Shown here piece after piece: positions 1 to 8,686 of a stretch of DNA of 64,000 bases (the first letter of the stretch is position 1; every line of letters starts with the position of its first letter). The DNA is from Curtobacterium flaccumfaciens pv. betae (GTDB taxonomy: Bacteria > Actinomycetota > Actinomycetes > Actinomycetales > Microbacteriaceae). A model generated the notes under the pieces. The model was not told the origin of the DNA and ran no database searches. It was given only the letters and a program-made list of their open reading frames with translations. The DNA lies in contig NZ_JAPJDC010000001.1 of the NCBI RefSeq assembly GCF_026241855.1, forward strand, positions 3,410,001-3,474,000. Reading direction: 5' to 3'. A program made the position numbers and the translations under genes.

Positions 1-56
1 GAAGCCGCTCTGAGCTGATCAGGCTCCCCCGGAACACGGCTCGGTAGCATCGGGCC

Positions 57-422
57 GTGTTCCGACGAGTCCGTGCCAGCGTCCGCAGCATGCCTTCGGC
101 AGCGCGGCTGCTGGCGGTCGCGGCGATGCTCCTGGTCGCCGCCTCGGCGCACCTCGCCGCCCGCTCGGAACCCGGTGGCCGCTGGGTGCCGCTCCTCGTC
201 GTCGGCGTTCTCGGTGCGGTCGTCACCGGGTCACCGGCCCATCTCTGGCCGCTCCCCGCGATCTGGCTCGTCGCGACGCTCCTCGCCCTGACCGGTGACG
301 CACCCGTCGACGCCTCGTGTGCACTGGTCGCCCTGGTCGTCGGCGCCGTCGCGCTCCTGGCGGCGATCGCCGTGGACCTGTGGCCCGTCCTGCGGGCGCG
401 ACGCCGACGGGGTGCGGCGTGA
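57..422 (+). CDS. Small hypothetical membrane protein
   Basis: A 121-residue protein with about four hydrophobic segments (roughly residues 17-35, 43-58, 66-80 and 85-110) and an Arg-rich cytoplasmic tail (RARRRRGAA). I do not recognise a family. The reading frame opens with GTG; an in-frame ATG at 90 is an equally possible start, and neither has a strong ribosome binding site. Its TGA stop overlaps the GTG start of the oxygenase-like gene that follows (GTGA overlap), so the two are probably translated together. The function is unknown; a partner or membrane anchor for the next gene is only a guess from this coupling. Confidence 0.6.
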   Translation: MFRRVRASVRSMPSAARLLAVAAMLLVAASAHLAARSEPGGRWVPLLVVGVLGAVVTGSPAHLWPLPAIWLVATLLALTGDAPVDASCALVALVVGAVALLAAIAVDLWPVLRARRRRGAA

Positions 423-1252
423 CCACCCCACGGCCTGGAGGCGCGACACACGACCCGCACCGCGCCTCCCGTCCGCCTGCTGGGCGCGTCCACGACCGTC
501 ACCTGCGTCGGTTCCTCGCCGACAGCACCCCCGTGGCCGCGGGCGGCCGCGCCATCCTGCTGCAGATCGCCGACCCGGTCGTCGCGGCCGGTGTCCGACG
601 GCACTCGGACTTCGCCCGGCGACCCCAGCAGCGGCTCGCCCACACCCTGATGTTCGTCTACGCCGTCGTCATCGGCACGGAGACCGACTCGGCGACCGCA
701 GCCGGCTTCGTCAACCGTGCGCACCGGCCCGTCGCCGGCGCCGACGACGTCGACCGGCAACTCTGGGTGGCCGCCACCCTGTTCGACTCCGCCCGGCGGG
801 CGCACGACCTGTTCGGCACACGCGTCTCCGCGGCCCGCGCCGAGCAGGTCCTCGCCGCCTACGCCCCGATCGCGACCGCGCTGCGGGTGCCGCCGGAGCG
901 TTGGCCGACCTCGGTGGCGGCGTTCGACCGGTACTGGCAGCGGACGCTGGAGGGGCTCGAGGTCACCGACGACGCCCGCGGGGTCGTCCGCGACCTGCTG
1001 CACCCGCGGTTCGCGCCGCTGTGGGTGCGGGCGGCGATGCCCCTCGTCCGCATCGTGACCGTGGGGATGCTGCCGGAACGGGTGCGCACGGCGTACGGCT
1101 TCGCGTGGGGGCCGCGGGAGGAACGGCGTTTCCGACGCACCGTCCGGGTGGTGGCCGGGGTGCGGGCGCTGGTGCCGAGCGTGCTGCTGCGGCTGCCGGG
1201 TCCGCTGCTGCTGCGGGCGATGCGGCGGACCGCCGGGCGACACGTCACGTGA
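419..1252 (+). CDS. MpaB-type oxygenase family protein (DUF2236)
   Basis: A 277-residue protein resembling the MpaB / DUF2236 family, named after the haem-dependent latex-clearing-type oxygenases. Visible family features are the segment FVNRAHRPVAGA (with the conserved His of the N/R-x-H-x-x-V pattern), the preceding RxxxRLxxT-like stretch QRLAHTLMFVYAV, the following LWVAATLFDSAR, and a basic hydrophobic C-terminus (LLRLPGPLLLRAMRR). The start is taken as GTG 419 because it overlaps the upstream stop by four bases; there is no later ATG or GTG before the conserved part. The first 20 or so codons contain a copy of the CCTCC-type repeat also found between genes elsewhere in this window. Substrate unknown. 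Confidence 0.75.
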   Translation: MTTPRPGGATHDPHRASRPPAGRVHDRHLRRFLADSTPVAAGGRAILLQIADPVVAAGVRRHSDFARRPQQRLAHTLMFVYAVVIGTETDSATAAGFVNRAHRPVAGADDVDRQLWVAATLFDSARRAHDLFGTRVSAARAEQVLAAYAPIATALRVPPERWPTSVAAFDRYWQRTLEGLEVTDDARGVVRDLLHPRFAPLWVRAAMPLVRIVTVGMLPERVRTAYGFAWGPREERRFRRTVRVVAGVRALVPSVLLRLPGPLLLRAMRRTAGRHVT

Positions 1253-1317
1253 CCCAGCTCGGTGCGTCACGCCGGACTCCCCGAGCGCTGCCCGCAGGCG
1301 CACGGTTGGGTGGGTGC

Positions 1318-1464
1318 ATGTCCTCTACCCCGCTCTCCGGTGACGACTCCCTGCGCCTGCCCGAGTTCGACGACCCGCACGCGGCCCTGCAGGCGTCCTG
1401 GCGCGAGACGATGCAGCAGCTCCGGTTCACCGGGCTCGTGTCGGTGCAGGTCCCGACGCCGTGA
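1318..1464 (+). pseudogene. Truncated, internally deleted duplicate of pdxH
   Basis: The 48-codon frame is a damaged copy of the pdxH-like gene at 2668. Bases 1301-1370 match 2651-2720 (leader plus the first 17-18 codons) and bases 1371-1428 match 2931-2988. The copy therefore lacks an internal 210 bp (70 codons, in frame), then loses similarity after codons for QQLRF and ends with an unrelated tail (TGLVSVQVPTP). FMN-binding and C-terminal regions are missing, so it cannot be an active oxidase. The identical leader may still drive transcription of the orphan gene behind it. A functional micro-protein is conceivable but I see no support for it. Confidence 0.85.
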
Positions 1465-1486
1465 CACGTGGACACGGCGGGCGGCG

Positions 1487-2596
1487 ATGACGACGTACGA
1501 CCGGATCGCGTACCGGAACGGCACCAGCGCCCCGGCGACCGTCACGGTGGAGGTGGACCTGACGAACCCAGACCGCCAGGCGCACTCCACCGTGACCGTG
1601 TCGCTGCTGGGCGTCGAGCACTCGGCCACGGCCGACGACGCCTTCGAGGCGCTGAGCCTGGTGCGCGCGGCACTCGACCGCGACGGGTGGCTCCTGGGTG
1701 TGCAGGGGGCCCGCGTCGATGTGTGGCCGAGCGGGATGGCTCGACAGCAGGGTGGTGGCCTGCGTGCGTACCGACACCGCCGCGGTCGTCGTCCACGCCT
1801 CGACGACCTGGTCGACGTGTTCGCCCCCGCCGACGAACGCCTCGGCACGGTGGAGGCACAGCGGTCGTTCGTCGGAGTGAAGCCGCTGGTCGCGCGACCA
1901 GAGGCCGTCGACGACACCGAGACGATCGCCACCTCGACCACGCTTGCTCCGACCCGCTCCATCGACGGACGGCCTTCCCTGATCGATCGCCTCCTCGGTC
2001 GCGCGCAGCCGGCCTCGTGGTCGGCACCGCAACGGTGGACCGCGGTGCGGGCGACGCTCGGTGACGCCCTGACTCCGGCCGAGTGGGCGGAAGCGGAAGT
2101 GCTCGCCGGCACGGTACTGACCGGCAGGCGCCAGCCGAGCACGCACCGGCTCACCCGAGCGGTGGGGTGGGACGACGAGGACACCCGGTGGGCCGACCTC
2201 ATCGACGTCGCGGTCGAACCGAACGGCACGATCGGCATCCGGGTGTTCCACAGGCCGTACGTCGAGCGTCCCGGAGCGCCGTTCGAGGTGGTGCACGACA
2301 CCCGCGTGGCCGACCTGCCACCGACGGAGTTCCGCCCGAGCGGACTCGAGACGTCCACACGCCAGGACCAGGTGTCCGCGCTCTGGGAGCACCTCCGCCG
2401 ACTCGCGCTGATCCCGGACGAGGCGCTGTCCGTCATGTTCTGGCCGGATCACGGACGTGTCCCGACCGGCAGCGACGACGACCAGGGCCGAACCGTCACG
2501 TTCTCGGGCCTGGCGGACGGATCCGTCTGGACCGTCCTCGTCAGTGCGGTCGGACACCTCCGCATCACCCGGACGCTGCCGTCCGCGACGCCCTGA
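1487..2596 (+). CDS. Uncharacterised protein with GAR-x-D-V-x-P-SGM motif
   Basis: A 369-residue soluble protein with no signal peptide or membrane segment. Its N-terminal half has a distinctive stretch, ALDRDGWLLGVQGARVDVWP followed by SGMARQQGGG and a Tyr, then FAPADERLGTVEAQRSF. This resembles a scattered family of uncharacterised bacterial proteins (a remembered pattern, not a search result). The C-terminal half (about residues 180-369) is rich in Trp and acidic residues and unrecognised. It sits between the broken pdxH copy and intact pdxH, so it looks inserted there. Start ATG 1487 is preceded by GGCGGGCGGCG. Function unknown. Confidence 0.7.
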   Translation: MTTYDRIAYRNGTSAPATVTVEVDLTNPDRQAHSTVTVSLLGVEHSATADDAFEALSLVRAALDRDGWLLGVQGARVDVWPSGMARQQGGGLRAYRHRRGRRPRLDDLVDVFAPADERLGTVEAQRSFVGVKPLVARPEAVDDTETIATSTTLAPTRSIDGRPSLIDRLLGRAQPASWSAPQRWTAVRATLGDALTPAEWAEAEVLAGTVLTGRRQPSTHRLTRAVGWDDEDTRWADLIDVAVEPNGTIGIRVFHRPYVERPGAPFEVVHDTRVADLPPTEFRPSGLETSTRQDQVSALWEHLRRLALIPDEALSVMFWPDHGRVPTGSDDDQGRTVTFSGLADGSVWTVLVSAVGHLRITRTLPSATP

Positions 2597-2667
2597 CGAG
2601 GCCGAGGTCGACCCCGGCGGACGACCCCTTTCGAACACCGAGCCCTCGGGCACGGTTGGGTGGGTGC

Positions 2668-3306
2668 ATGTCCTCTGCCCCACTCTCCGGTGACGACTCC
2701 CTGCACCTGCCCGAGTTCGACAGCCCGCCGGCGTCTCCGCTCGACCTCGCTCGCGACTGGCTGTCCGCGGCCCAAGACCGACAGGTCTCCGAGCCGTTGT
2801 CGATGACCCTCGCCACGGCCGGGGCCGACGGCCGTGTGTCCGCTCGCACCGTCGACGTGAAGCGCATCGAGGCGGACGGACTGGTCTTCGGCACGTCGGA
2901 GGACAGCCCGAAGGGGCGGCAGCTCGCCGAGAACCCGCACGCAGCCCTGCAGGCGTACTGGCGCGAGACGATGCAGCAGCTCCGGTTCGAGGGCCACGTC
3001 GTCCGGCTGTCGGACGCCGAGTCCGACGCCCTGTTCGCGGACCGCTCCCCGAAGTCACGCGCGGCGACGGCCATCGCGGACCAGTCGGCCGTGCTCGAGC
3101 CGCGGACCCTGCAGGACCTGATCGACGACGCGAACGACCTGCTCGACGACTCCGGCGACGACGTCCCCCGGCCTGCACGGTGGGTTGCCTGGCGTCTCGA
3201 GCCCGACATCGTGGAGTTCTGGCACGGCAGCCGCGACCGGATGCACCGACGACTGCAGTACGCATTCACCGAGGGTGCCTGGACGGCCACCCGCCTGCAG
3301 CCGTAG
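2668..3306 (+). CDS. pdxH: Pyridoxamine 5'-phosphate oxidase family protein (PdxH-like)
   Basis: A 212-residue flavin enzyme of the PNP oxidase family, expected to oxidise pyridoxine or pyridoxamine 5'-phosphate to PLP using FMN and oxygen. Family landmarks are present in order: RTVDVK (the RxVxxK flavin/substrate loop, residues about 60), FGTSEDSPKGRQL, QQLRFEGHV, RSPKSRAATAIADQS, then the C-terminal dimer domain with WRLEPDIVEFWHGSRDRMHR and the terminal RLQP. The length fits PdxH. RTVDVK and QQLR deviate from the usual RxVLLK and RQVR, so a related substrate is possible. PLP is also the cofactor of DesA and the two alanine racemases in this window. It ends convergently with the des operon. 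Confidence 0.85.
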   Translation: MSSAPLSGDDSLHLPEFDSPPASPLDLARDWLSAAQDRQVSEPLSMTLATAGADGRVSARTVDVKRIEADGLVFGTSEDSPKGRQLAENPHAALQAYWRETMQQLRFEGHVVRLSDAESDALFADRSPKSRAATAIADQSAVLEPRTLQDLIDDANDLLDDSGDDVPRPARWVAWRLEPDIVEFWHGSRDRMHRRLQYAFTEGAWTATRLQP

Positions 3307-3340
3307 TCGGCGCGGCTCCGCACCGAGAGCCCCCGCCCCG

Positions 3341-5782
3341 CTACCGCCCGATCGGGTTCGCCATCGCCCCCGCCCGGATGAGCGACGCCGACTGGTCCGC
3401 CAGGTCCACCATCGACAGGGTGTTCCGCAGCTGCAACCGGTTCAGGCACGAGTGCTCGAACGTCGGCACCCGCAGGTCCAGGGGACGACGGCGGTCCGGG
3501 TGCGCGGCGGCGTGGGCGTCGATGCACTCCCCCACGACCTGCCAGAAGCGGGACTCGGGCAGCACCGCGTCGTCGTCGAGGATCGCGGCGACGAACCGGA
3601 GCACCCCGTCGAACACGTCGGTGAAGACCGCGAGCGCGGCCTCGTCGTCGGACACCGGGTGCACGATCCGGTCGATGTCGGCGGGGACCGGGCGGTCGTC
3701 GTGCCGACCGAGCACCGCGGCCTCCTCGCCGATGTCCTTCATCACGGCCCGGACCACGACGCCGTCGCGCACGACGAGCACCAGGTTCTCGCCGTGCGGC
3801 ATGAACACCAGGTCGTGCACGGTCAGGCAGTGCACGACGGGCAGCAGGTAGGCGTCGAGCCAGCGCCGGACCCAGACGTCGGCGGGCAGACCAGAGGCCT
3901 CGATCAGCGCCGAGACCACGGCGTTCCCCGCGGCGTCCCGGTGCAGCAGCGCCGCCATCGTCAGCAGCCGCTCGCCGTCCGTCACCCGCGGCAGCGGGCT
4001 CTCCCGCCACAGGGCCGCGAGCATCTTGCGCTGCGGCGAGGACACGTCGACCCGGTGGTAGGCGTCCCCCGTGTAGCCGATGGCGGCGTGCTCCCGGAGC
4101 ACCGAGAACCCGGCGGCGGCGAGCGCGGGGTCGGCGGAGACGATCGACTCGACCCAGTCGTTCACGGCCGGGGTGTTCCGCATGTACGCGGGCGACATCC
4201 CCCGCAGGAACCCCATGTTCTGCACGGCGAGCGCCGTCTTCACGTACGAGCGTGCCGGCTCGGTGCGGTTGAACGCGGTGCGGATGGACTGCTGCGGCTG
4301 GTACTCGTCGGGTCCCTCGCCCAGGTCGACCAGGTCCTGTCGGCCCAGGTCGGGCGCGAAGGTCACGGCGATCCGGTGCTGCCACTGCCACGGGTGCACG
4401 GGCAGCCACACGTAGTCGTCGGGGTCGAGCCCGCGACGCTCCAGCGCGGCACGGAACCCGGCCACGACCGCCGGTGACAGCTCTGCCTCCCAGTGCGCCT
4501 GCTCGGTCCGGTCGGCGGCGAGCGCCAGGTGCGTGTGCTCGCGTCGGGCGGCGAGCCACCGGTACCGGAACCGGCCGCCGGACTCCGGCGCGAACGTCCG
4601 GTACTCGTCGAGCCCGAACCCGATCCGGCCGTTGGCGGCGACGAACGCCGGGTGCCCCTCGGTCATCGCCGCCTCGACGTCCTGGAACGACGCGACGACG
4701 TCCTCGACGGACCCGGCCGAACCGGCCGCCCCCGCCCCGCCCCGCCCCCGTGCCAACTGCCCGGCCGACGGTCCGCCCCGCCGGTGCTTCGCCGCGGCAC
4801 TCGCCAGCGTCGACGCGATCTCCTCCAGGTACGTGCCGAGCAACTCGTCGGGGATCCCGAGCACCGCGCGCAGCTCGAGCACGAGCTCCTGCGCGCTGAG
4901 CGGCGCCGGCACCCCCGCACGGGTCCGCGTCAGCGAGGCCTCGTCCATCGACCAGTGCTCGAGCACGTGCTGCCGGGCCCGGAACCGGTAGGTCGACTCC
5001 CCCGCGTCGAGCCGCCACCCGTCCCCGTCCGGTACGGGTGCGATCAGCCGTTCGTGGGTGAACTCCGCGATCGCCTTGGCGACCAGGTGCCGTTCGGCGG
5101 GTTCCAGGTGCTCGGGCCGCAGGTGTGCGGCTGGCCCGTCGTCGTCGGGGACGCCGATCCGGTCGGTGTCGAGCACCGACAGCAGGGCCCGCTTGCCGTC
5201 GACGTCCACCTGTCGCAGGGCGCGGAACCCGACCTCGGCGTTCTTCGCCTGCACGGCGGTGTTCCGCACGTCGGGTTCGACGACGACCCGGCGCGCGCCG
5301 AGGGCGTCCCGGCAGTGCTCGACGACGGTACGCATCACCGCGCTGGTCAGGCCGTGGACACGACCCTCGGTGGGCACCGGCGCGACGAGCAGGTGCATGC
5401 CGACGTCGCCGGGTTCGGCCGCCCACACGTCGGTGAGCAGGACGGCGGAGGGGTCGTAGGTCTCCGCCAGGAAGCACGGCTCGCCGTTCCGGCGGCCGAG
5501 CCACGCTGCCTGCGCGGGGTCCGCCTGCACGCCGACCAGGTAGGCGCGCACCCCTTCCACGTCGAGGTCGCCCATCTCCCACCACGACGACGCCGGGTGG
5601 GCGAGCCACGACTGCACGACGGCGGCGTCGCGTTCCGGGTCCACGGGCTCGACGGTCAGGAGGCCCGGCTCGGCTCCCCCGGACGCGGTCGCCCCGGGCG
5701 CGTCGACCGTCGCAGTGCCCGCCACACCAGTGCCCGCCGAACGGGCGCCCGTCACACCCGTGCTGTCGACGACGGCGCTCAT
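3341..5782 (-). CDS. desD: DesC-DesD fusion: GNAT acyltransferase plus IucA/IucC siderophore synthetase
   Basis: An 813-residue two-domain protein. Residues about 40-215 form an acyltransferase of the DesC/RhbD/AlcB type (EPDVRNTAVQAKNAEVGF), expected to acylate N-hydroxycadaverine. After a linker rich in Gly and Ala (about 335-365) comes an IucA/IucC NIS synthetase, with EGHPAF near 378, PVHPWQWQH, the S-x-RT motif SIRTAFNRT, MSPAYMRNTP and MPHGENLVLV. This would join hydroxamate units with ATP to give a desferrioxamine-like siderophore. In Streptomyces the two activities are separate genes desC and desD. Start ATG 5782 overlaps the desB stop by four bases. A variable Ala/Gly/Thr-rich head of about 38 residues precedes the first domain. 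Confidence 0.88.
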   Translation of the reverse strand: MSAVVDSTGVTGARSAGTGVAGTATVDAPGATASGGAEPGLLTVEPVDPERDAAVVQSWLAHPASSWWEMGDLDVEGVRAYLVGVQADPAQAAWLGRRNGEPCFLAETYDPSAVLLTDVWAAEPGDVGMHLLVAPVPTEGRVHGLTSAVMRTVVEHCRDALGARRVVVEPDVRNTAVQAKNAEVGFRALRQVDVDGKRALLSVLDTDRIGVPDDDGPAAHLRPEHLEPAERHLVAKAIAEFTHERLIAPVPDGDGWRLDAGESTYRFRARQHVLEHWSMDEASLTRTRAGVPAPLSAQELVLELRAVLGIPDELLGTYLEEIASTLASAAAKHRRGGPSAGQLARGRGGAGAAGSAGSVEDVVASFQDVEAAMTEGHPAFVAANGRIGFGLDEYRTFAPESGGRFRYRWLAARREHTHLALAADRTEQAHWEAELSPAVVAGFRAALERRGLDPDDYVWLPVHPWQWQHRIAVTFAPDLGRQDLVDLGEGPDEYQPQQSIRTAFNRTEPARSYVKTALAVQNMGFLRGMSPAYMRNTPAVNDWVESIVSADPALAAAGFSVLREHAAIGYTGDAYHRVDVSSPQRKMLAALWRESPLPRVTDGERLLTMAALLHRDAAGNAVVSALIEASGLPADVWVRRWLDAYLLPVVHCLTVHDLVFMPHGENLVLVVRDGVVVRAVMKDIGEEAAVLGRHDDRPVPADIDRIVHPVSDDEAALAVFTDVFDGVLRFVAAILDDDAVLPESRFWQVVGECIDAHAAAHPDRRRPLDLRVPTFEHSCLNRLQLRNTLSMVDLADQSASLIRAGAMANPIGR

Positions 5783-7167
5783 GCGGACACCTCCGCCCGC
5801 TCGGACGCGCGCGGGGCCGGCGCGCGCTCCGCGGCGCCGGGGTGGGCGGTGGACGGCTCCGAGGCGGGCAGGCCGAACTCCTGGAAGGCGATCCGGGCCT
5901 CCAGGCCGTACACGGGGCGACCCGTGACGGACCGGATGATCGACGCGTTCCGCCACGCGCCCATGCCGAGGTCGGGCGCGGTCAGGCCGTGGGTGTGCTC
6001 CTCGGCGTTCTGCACCCAGATGCGCCCGCCCAGGGTGTCGACGTGGTGGTCGCGGGCGACCGCCAGGCGACCACGGGAGTCGCGGGCGACGAGGTGCTCG
6101 ACCGGGTCGAGGAACCGCGGGACCCGCGGGGTGTACCCGGTGGCCAGCACCAGCTGCTCGACCTCGTGCTCGTACGTCTGGTCGAGCTGCTCGTGGCGGA
6201 GCGTCAGCCGGTACGTGCCACGGTCGGCGAGCCAGGCGGCGTCGACGACGCTCGTCTCGGTCCGGAGCGTCGTCGGGACCGGGCCGCGCGCGCTGATCCG
6301 GTAGAGCTGGTCGTACAGGTCGTCGACCAGGTCGGCGCTGATGCCCTTGTACAGGCCACGCTGTTCCCGCCCCAGGCGGTCGCGGACGGCTTCGGGCAGC
6401 CCGTGGAAGTGGTCCGTGTACTCCGGGCTCGTCATCTCGAGGGTGAGCTTGGTGTCCTCCATCGGGAAGAACCGGGGCGAACGTGTGATCCAGTCGAGGC
6501 GGTAGCCGTCCTGGCGGATGTCCTCGAGCAGTTCGCGGTAGACCTCGGCGGCGGACTGCCCGCTGCCGACGACGGCGATGGACCCGGCGTCGCGCAGGGC
6601 GTCGCGGTTCGGCAGGAACTCGGCGGAGTGGACGGCCGGTCCGCCGATCCCGCGCAGCGGGGCGGGGACGGACGGCTCGGTGCCGATCCCCACGACGACG
6701 TGGTGTGCGCGGTACGTCTCGGGACCCTGATCGGTCTCGGCGTGCACCGTGAACGTGTCGGTGACCGGGTCGTGCTCGACGGCGGTCACCCGGCGGCCCC
6801 ACCGCAGGGTGTCGAGCCGGTCGGCGGCCCAGCGGCAGTAGGCGTCGTACTCGCTGCGCAGGGGGTGGAAGTCCTCGCGGATGTAGAACGGGTACAGGCG
6901 CCCGGTCTCCTTGAGCCAGGCGAGGAACGAGAACGGCGAGGTCGGGTCGGCCATCGTCACCAGGTCGGCGAGGAACGGCACCTGGATCGTGGCGTCGTCG
7001 AGCATCATGCCGTGGTGCCAGGCGAAGCCGTCGGCGGCGTCGAGGAACACCGCGTCGACGTCGGCGATCGGGTCGGTCAGGCAGGCGAGGCCGAGGTTGA
7101 ACGGGCCGATGCCGATGCCGACGACGTCGTGCGCGGTGGGGTCGGCGGCGGTGCGGTCGGCGGTCAT
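5779..7167 (-). CDS. desB: Cadaverine/lysine N-hydroxylase (SidA/IucD/DesB family)
   Basis: A 462-residue flavin monooxygenase that should N-hydroxylate cadaverine, the second step of desferrioxamine synthesis. The N-terminal FAD motif is GIGIGPFNLGLA (about residues 16-28); the NADPH motif is VVGSGQSAAEVYRELL in the middle; the C-terminal ATGY motif (LVLATGYTPRVP) is typical of N-hydroxylating monooxygenases. The tail is an Ala/Pro/Glu-rich extension of about 30 residues. Both ends overlap neighbours by four bases (desA stop, desC-desD start), showing one translationally coupled operon. DesB is preferred over IucD because the upstream gene is a diamine-forming decarboxylase. Confidence 0.9.
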   Translation of the reverse strand: MTADRTAADPTAHDVVGIGIGPFNLGLACLTDPIADVDAVFLDAADGFAWHHGMMLDDATIQVPFLADLVTMADPTSPFSFLAWLKETGRLYPFYIREDFHPLRSEYDAYCRWAADRLDTLRWGRRVTAVEHDPVTDTFTVHAETDQGPETYRAHHVVVGIGTEPSVPAPLRGIGGPAVHSAEFLPNRDALRDAGSIAVVGSGQSAAEVYRELLEDIRQDGYRLDWITRSPRFFPMEDTKLTLEMTSPEYTDHFHGLPEAVRDRLGREQRGLYKGISADLVDDLYDQLYRISARGPVPTTLRTETSVVDAAWLADRGTYRLTLRHEQLDQTYEHEVEQLVLATGYTPRVPRFLDPVEHLVARDSRGRLAVARDHHVDTLGGRIWVQNAEEHTHGLTAPDLGMGAWRNASIIRSVTGRPVYGLEARIAFQEFGLPASEPSTAHPGAAERAPAPRASERAEVSA

Positions 7168-8588
7168 CGGTTCGCTCCCTCGGTCTCGGTGGTGGCTGCG
7201 CGCACCCGGGCGGCCGTCGCGACGACGTGCTCCAGTGACGCGCGCATCTGCTCCGGGGTGGTTTCGGGGTTGAGCAGCGTGAGCTTGTTGCACGGCCGGC
7301 CGTCGATGACCGTCTTGGCGATCAGCACCCGGCCCTCGGCGAGCAGGGCCGAGCGGATCGGGGCGACCAGCGCGTCGGCGGCCTCGTCCGTCATGCCGGC
7401 GGGCTGCCAGCGGAACAGCACCGTGCTGAGCTGCGTCGGCGCGACGAGCACCAGGTCGGGGTGCTCCTCGACGATCCGGTGGGTGGCCACGGCGAGGTCG
7501 ATGACGGTGTCGAACGCGGCCCCGATCGCGTCGGCACCCGTCGCCCGCAGGGTGGCCCAGAGCTTCAGGGCGTCGAACCGGCGGGTGGTCTGCAGCGACT
7601 TGTCGACCTGGTTCGGCTCGGCGGCGTCCTCGGGGTTCAGGTAGTCGGCGTACCAGGCGGTGCGGCGCAGGTCCTCCGGGCGCTGCACGAGCAGGGCGCT
7701 CGACGACACCGGCTGGAAGAACGACTTGTGCAGGTCGGCGGTCACGCTCCGGGCCCGTTCGACGCCGTCGAGCAGGTGCCGGCGGGTCGGGGACACGAGC
7801 AGCCCGCAGCCGTACGCGGCGTCGACGTGCAGCCAGACTCCCTCGAGATCACAGACGTCCGCGATCGGCTCGAGCGGGTCGATCACCCCGCGGTCGGTGG
7901 TGCCGGCGGTGGCGACGACGGCCATCGGCGTCTGCCCGGCTGCGCGGGCGGCGGCGATCGCCTCCGCGAGGGCGGCGGGCACCATCCGGCCGGCGTGGTC
8001 GGTGGCGACGGCGACCACGGCCTCGAGGCCGAGCAGCCGCGCTGACTTCGCGATGCTGAAGTGGGTCTCCGCGGTCGTGAACACGGTGCCGCCGGTGCCG
8101 AGGGCCTCGCGCGCCAGCAGCAGGGCCTGCAGGTTCGACTGCGAGCCGCCCGAGGTGAAGATGCCGTCACCCGCGGCGAACCCGATCCGACCGGCGAGCC
8201 AGGCGACGACGTGCCGCTCGATCTCGGTGCCGATCCGGGACTGGTCCCAGGTGTCGACCGACGGGTTCACGGCGGCCAGGACCGACTCGGCGGCGACCGC
8301 GGGCAGCGCGACCGGACAGTTCAGGTGCGCGAGGTACGCCGGGTCGTGGAACCAGACGGCCTCACGGACGAACAGCTCGTCGAGTTCGGCGAGCGCGCGG
8401 TCCGTCCCGAGGGGTTCGGCGTCGAGGTCGACGTTCTGCACCCGGGCCCGGAGGACCTCGGGAGCGGTGTCGGTCGTCGGACGGTCGGCGGCGGCGAAGC
8501 GGTCGGCCAGGCGGTCCACCGTGGACGTCACGGCGGAGCGGTAGCGCTCGGCGGTGGCGGTGGTCAGGAGTTCGATGGGAGGTGTCAC
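7164..8588 (-). CDS. desA: PLP-dependent lysine decarboxylase (DesA)
   Basis: A 474-residue group II (DDC-type) decarboxylase that should make cadaverine from lysine, the entry step to desferrioxamine. The PLP lysine is in DLHKSFF; HVDAAYGCGLL carries the Asp that pairs with the PLP nitrogen; TSGGSQSNLQAL and THFSIAKSA are further cofactor motifs. The start is set at GTG 8588 (MTPPIELL) because frames beginning further upstream run through the iron box at 8590-8608. The operator lies directly against this start codon, so the transcript may be leaderless or have a very short leader. First gene of desA-desB-desCD. Confidence 0.9.
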   Translation of the reverse strand: MTPPIELLTTATAERYRSAVTSTVDRLADRFAAADRPTTDTAPEVLRARVQNVDLDAEPLGTDRALAELDELFVREAVWFHDPAYLAHLNCPVALPAVAAESVLAAVNPSVDTWDQSRIGTEIERHVVAWLAGRIGFAAGDGIFTSGGSQSNLQALLLAREALGTGGTVFTTAETHFSIAKSARLLGLEAVVAVATDHAGRMVPAALAEAIAAARAAGQTPMAVVATAGTTDRGVIDPLEPIADVCDLEGVWLHVDAAYGCGLLVSPTRRHLLDGVERARSVTADLHKSFFQPVSSSALLVQRPEDLRRTAWYADYLNPEDAAEPNQVDKSLQTTRRFDALKLWATLRATGADAIGAAFDTVIDLAVATHRIVEEHPDLVLVAPTQLSTVLFRWQPAGMTDEAADALVAPIRSALLAEGRVLIAKTVIDGRPCNKLTLLNPETTPEQMRASLEHVVATAARVRAATTETEGANR

Positions 8589-8589
8589 G

Positions 8590-8608
8590 TTAGGTAAGGC
8601 TAACCTCA
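8590..8608 (-). promoter_or_regulatory. DtxR/IdeR-type iron box of the des operon
   Basis: The plus-strand sequence TTAGGTAAGGCTAACCTCA is a 19-bp interrupted palindrome very close to the known DtxR/IdeR/DmdR1 consensus TTAGGTTAGGCTAACCTAA (mismatches at positions 7 and 18). It sits one base upstream of the desA start. Iron-loaded repressor binding here would block transcription of the operon, as at the Streptomyces desA promoter. The position and match make this the clearest regulatory site in the window. Confidence 0.9.
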
Positions 8609-8686
8609 CAAAGTGTGATCGTGCCACCCGAACGAGGGGCGCACCGAACGGCCGGGCGTGTCAGACGCCCGTCTGCCGGCGGGGCG

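Noticed and set aside
295..1464. A 389-codon plus-strand frame overlapping the MpaB-like gene and the pdxH fragment
   Set aside because: Only its last 49 codons correspond to something real (the pdxH remnant); the rest is an Arg/Pro/Ala-rich shadow of the MpaB-like gene.
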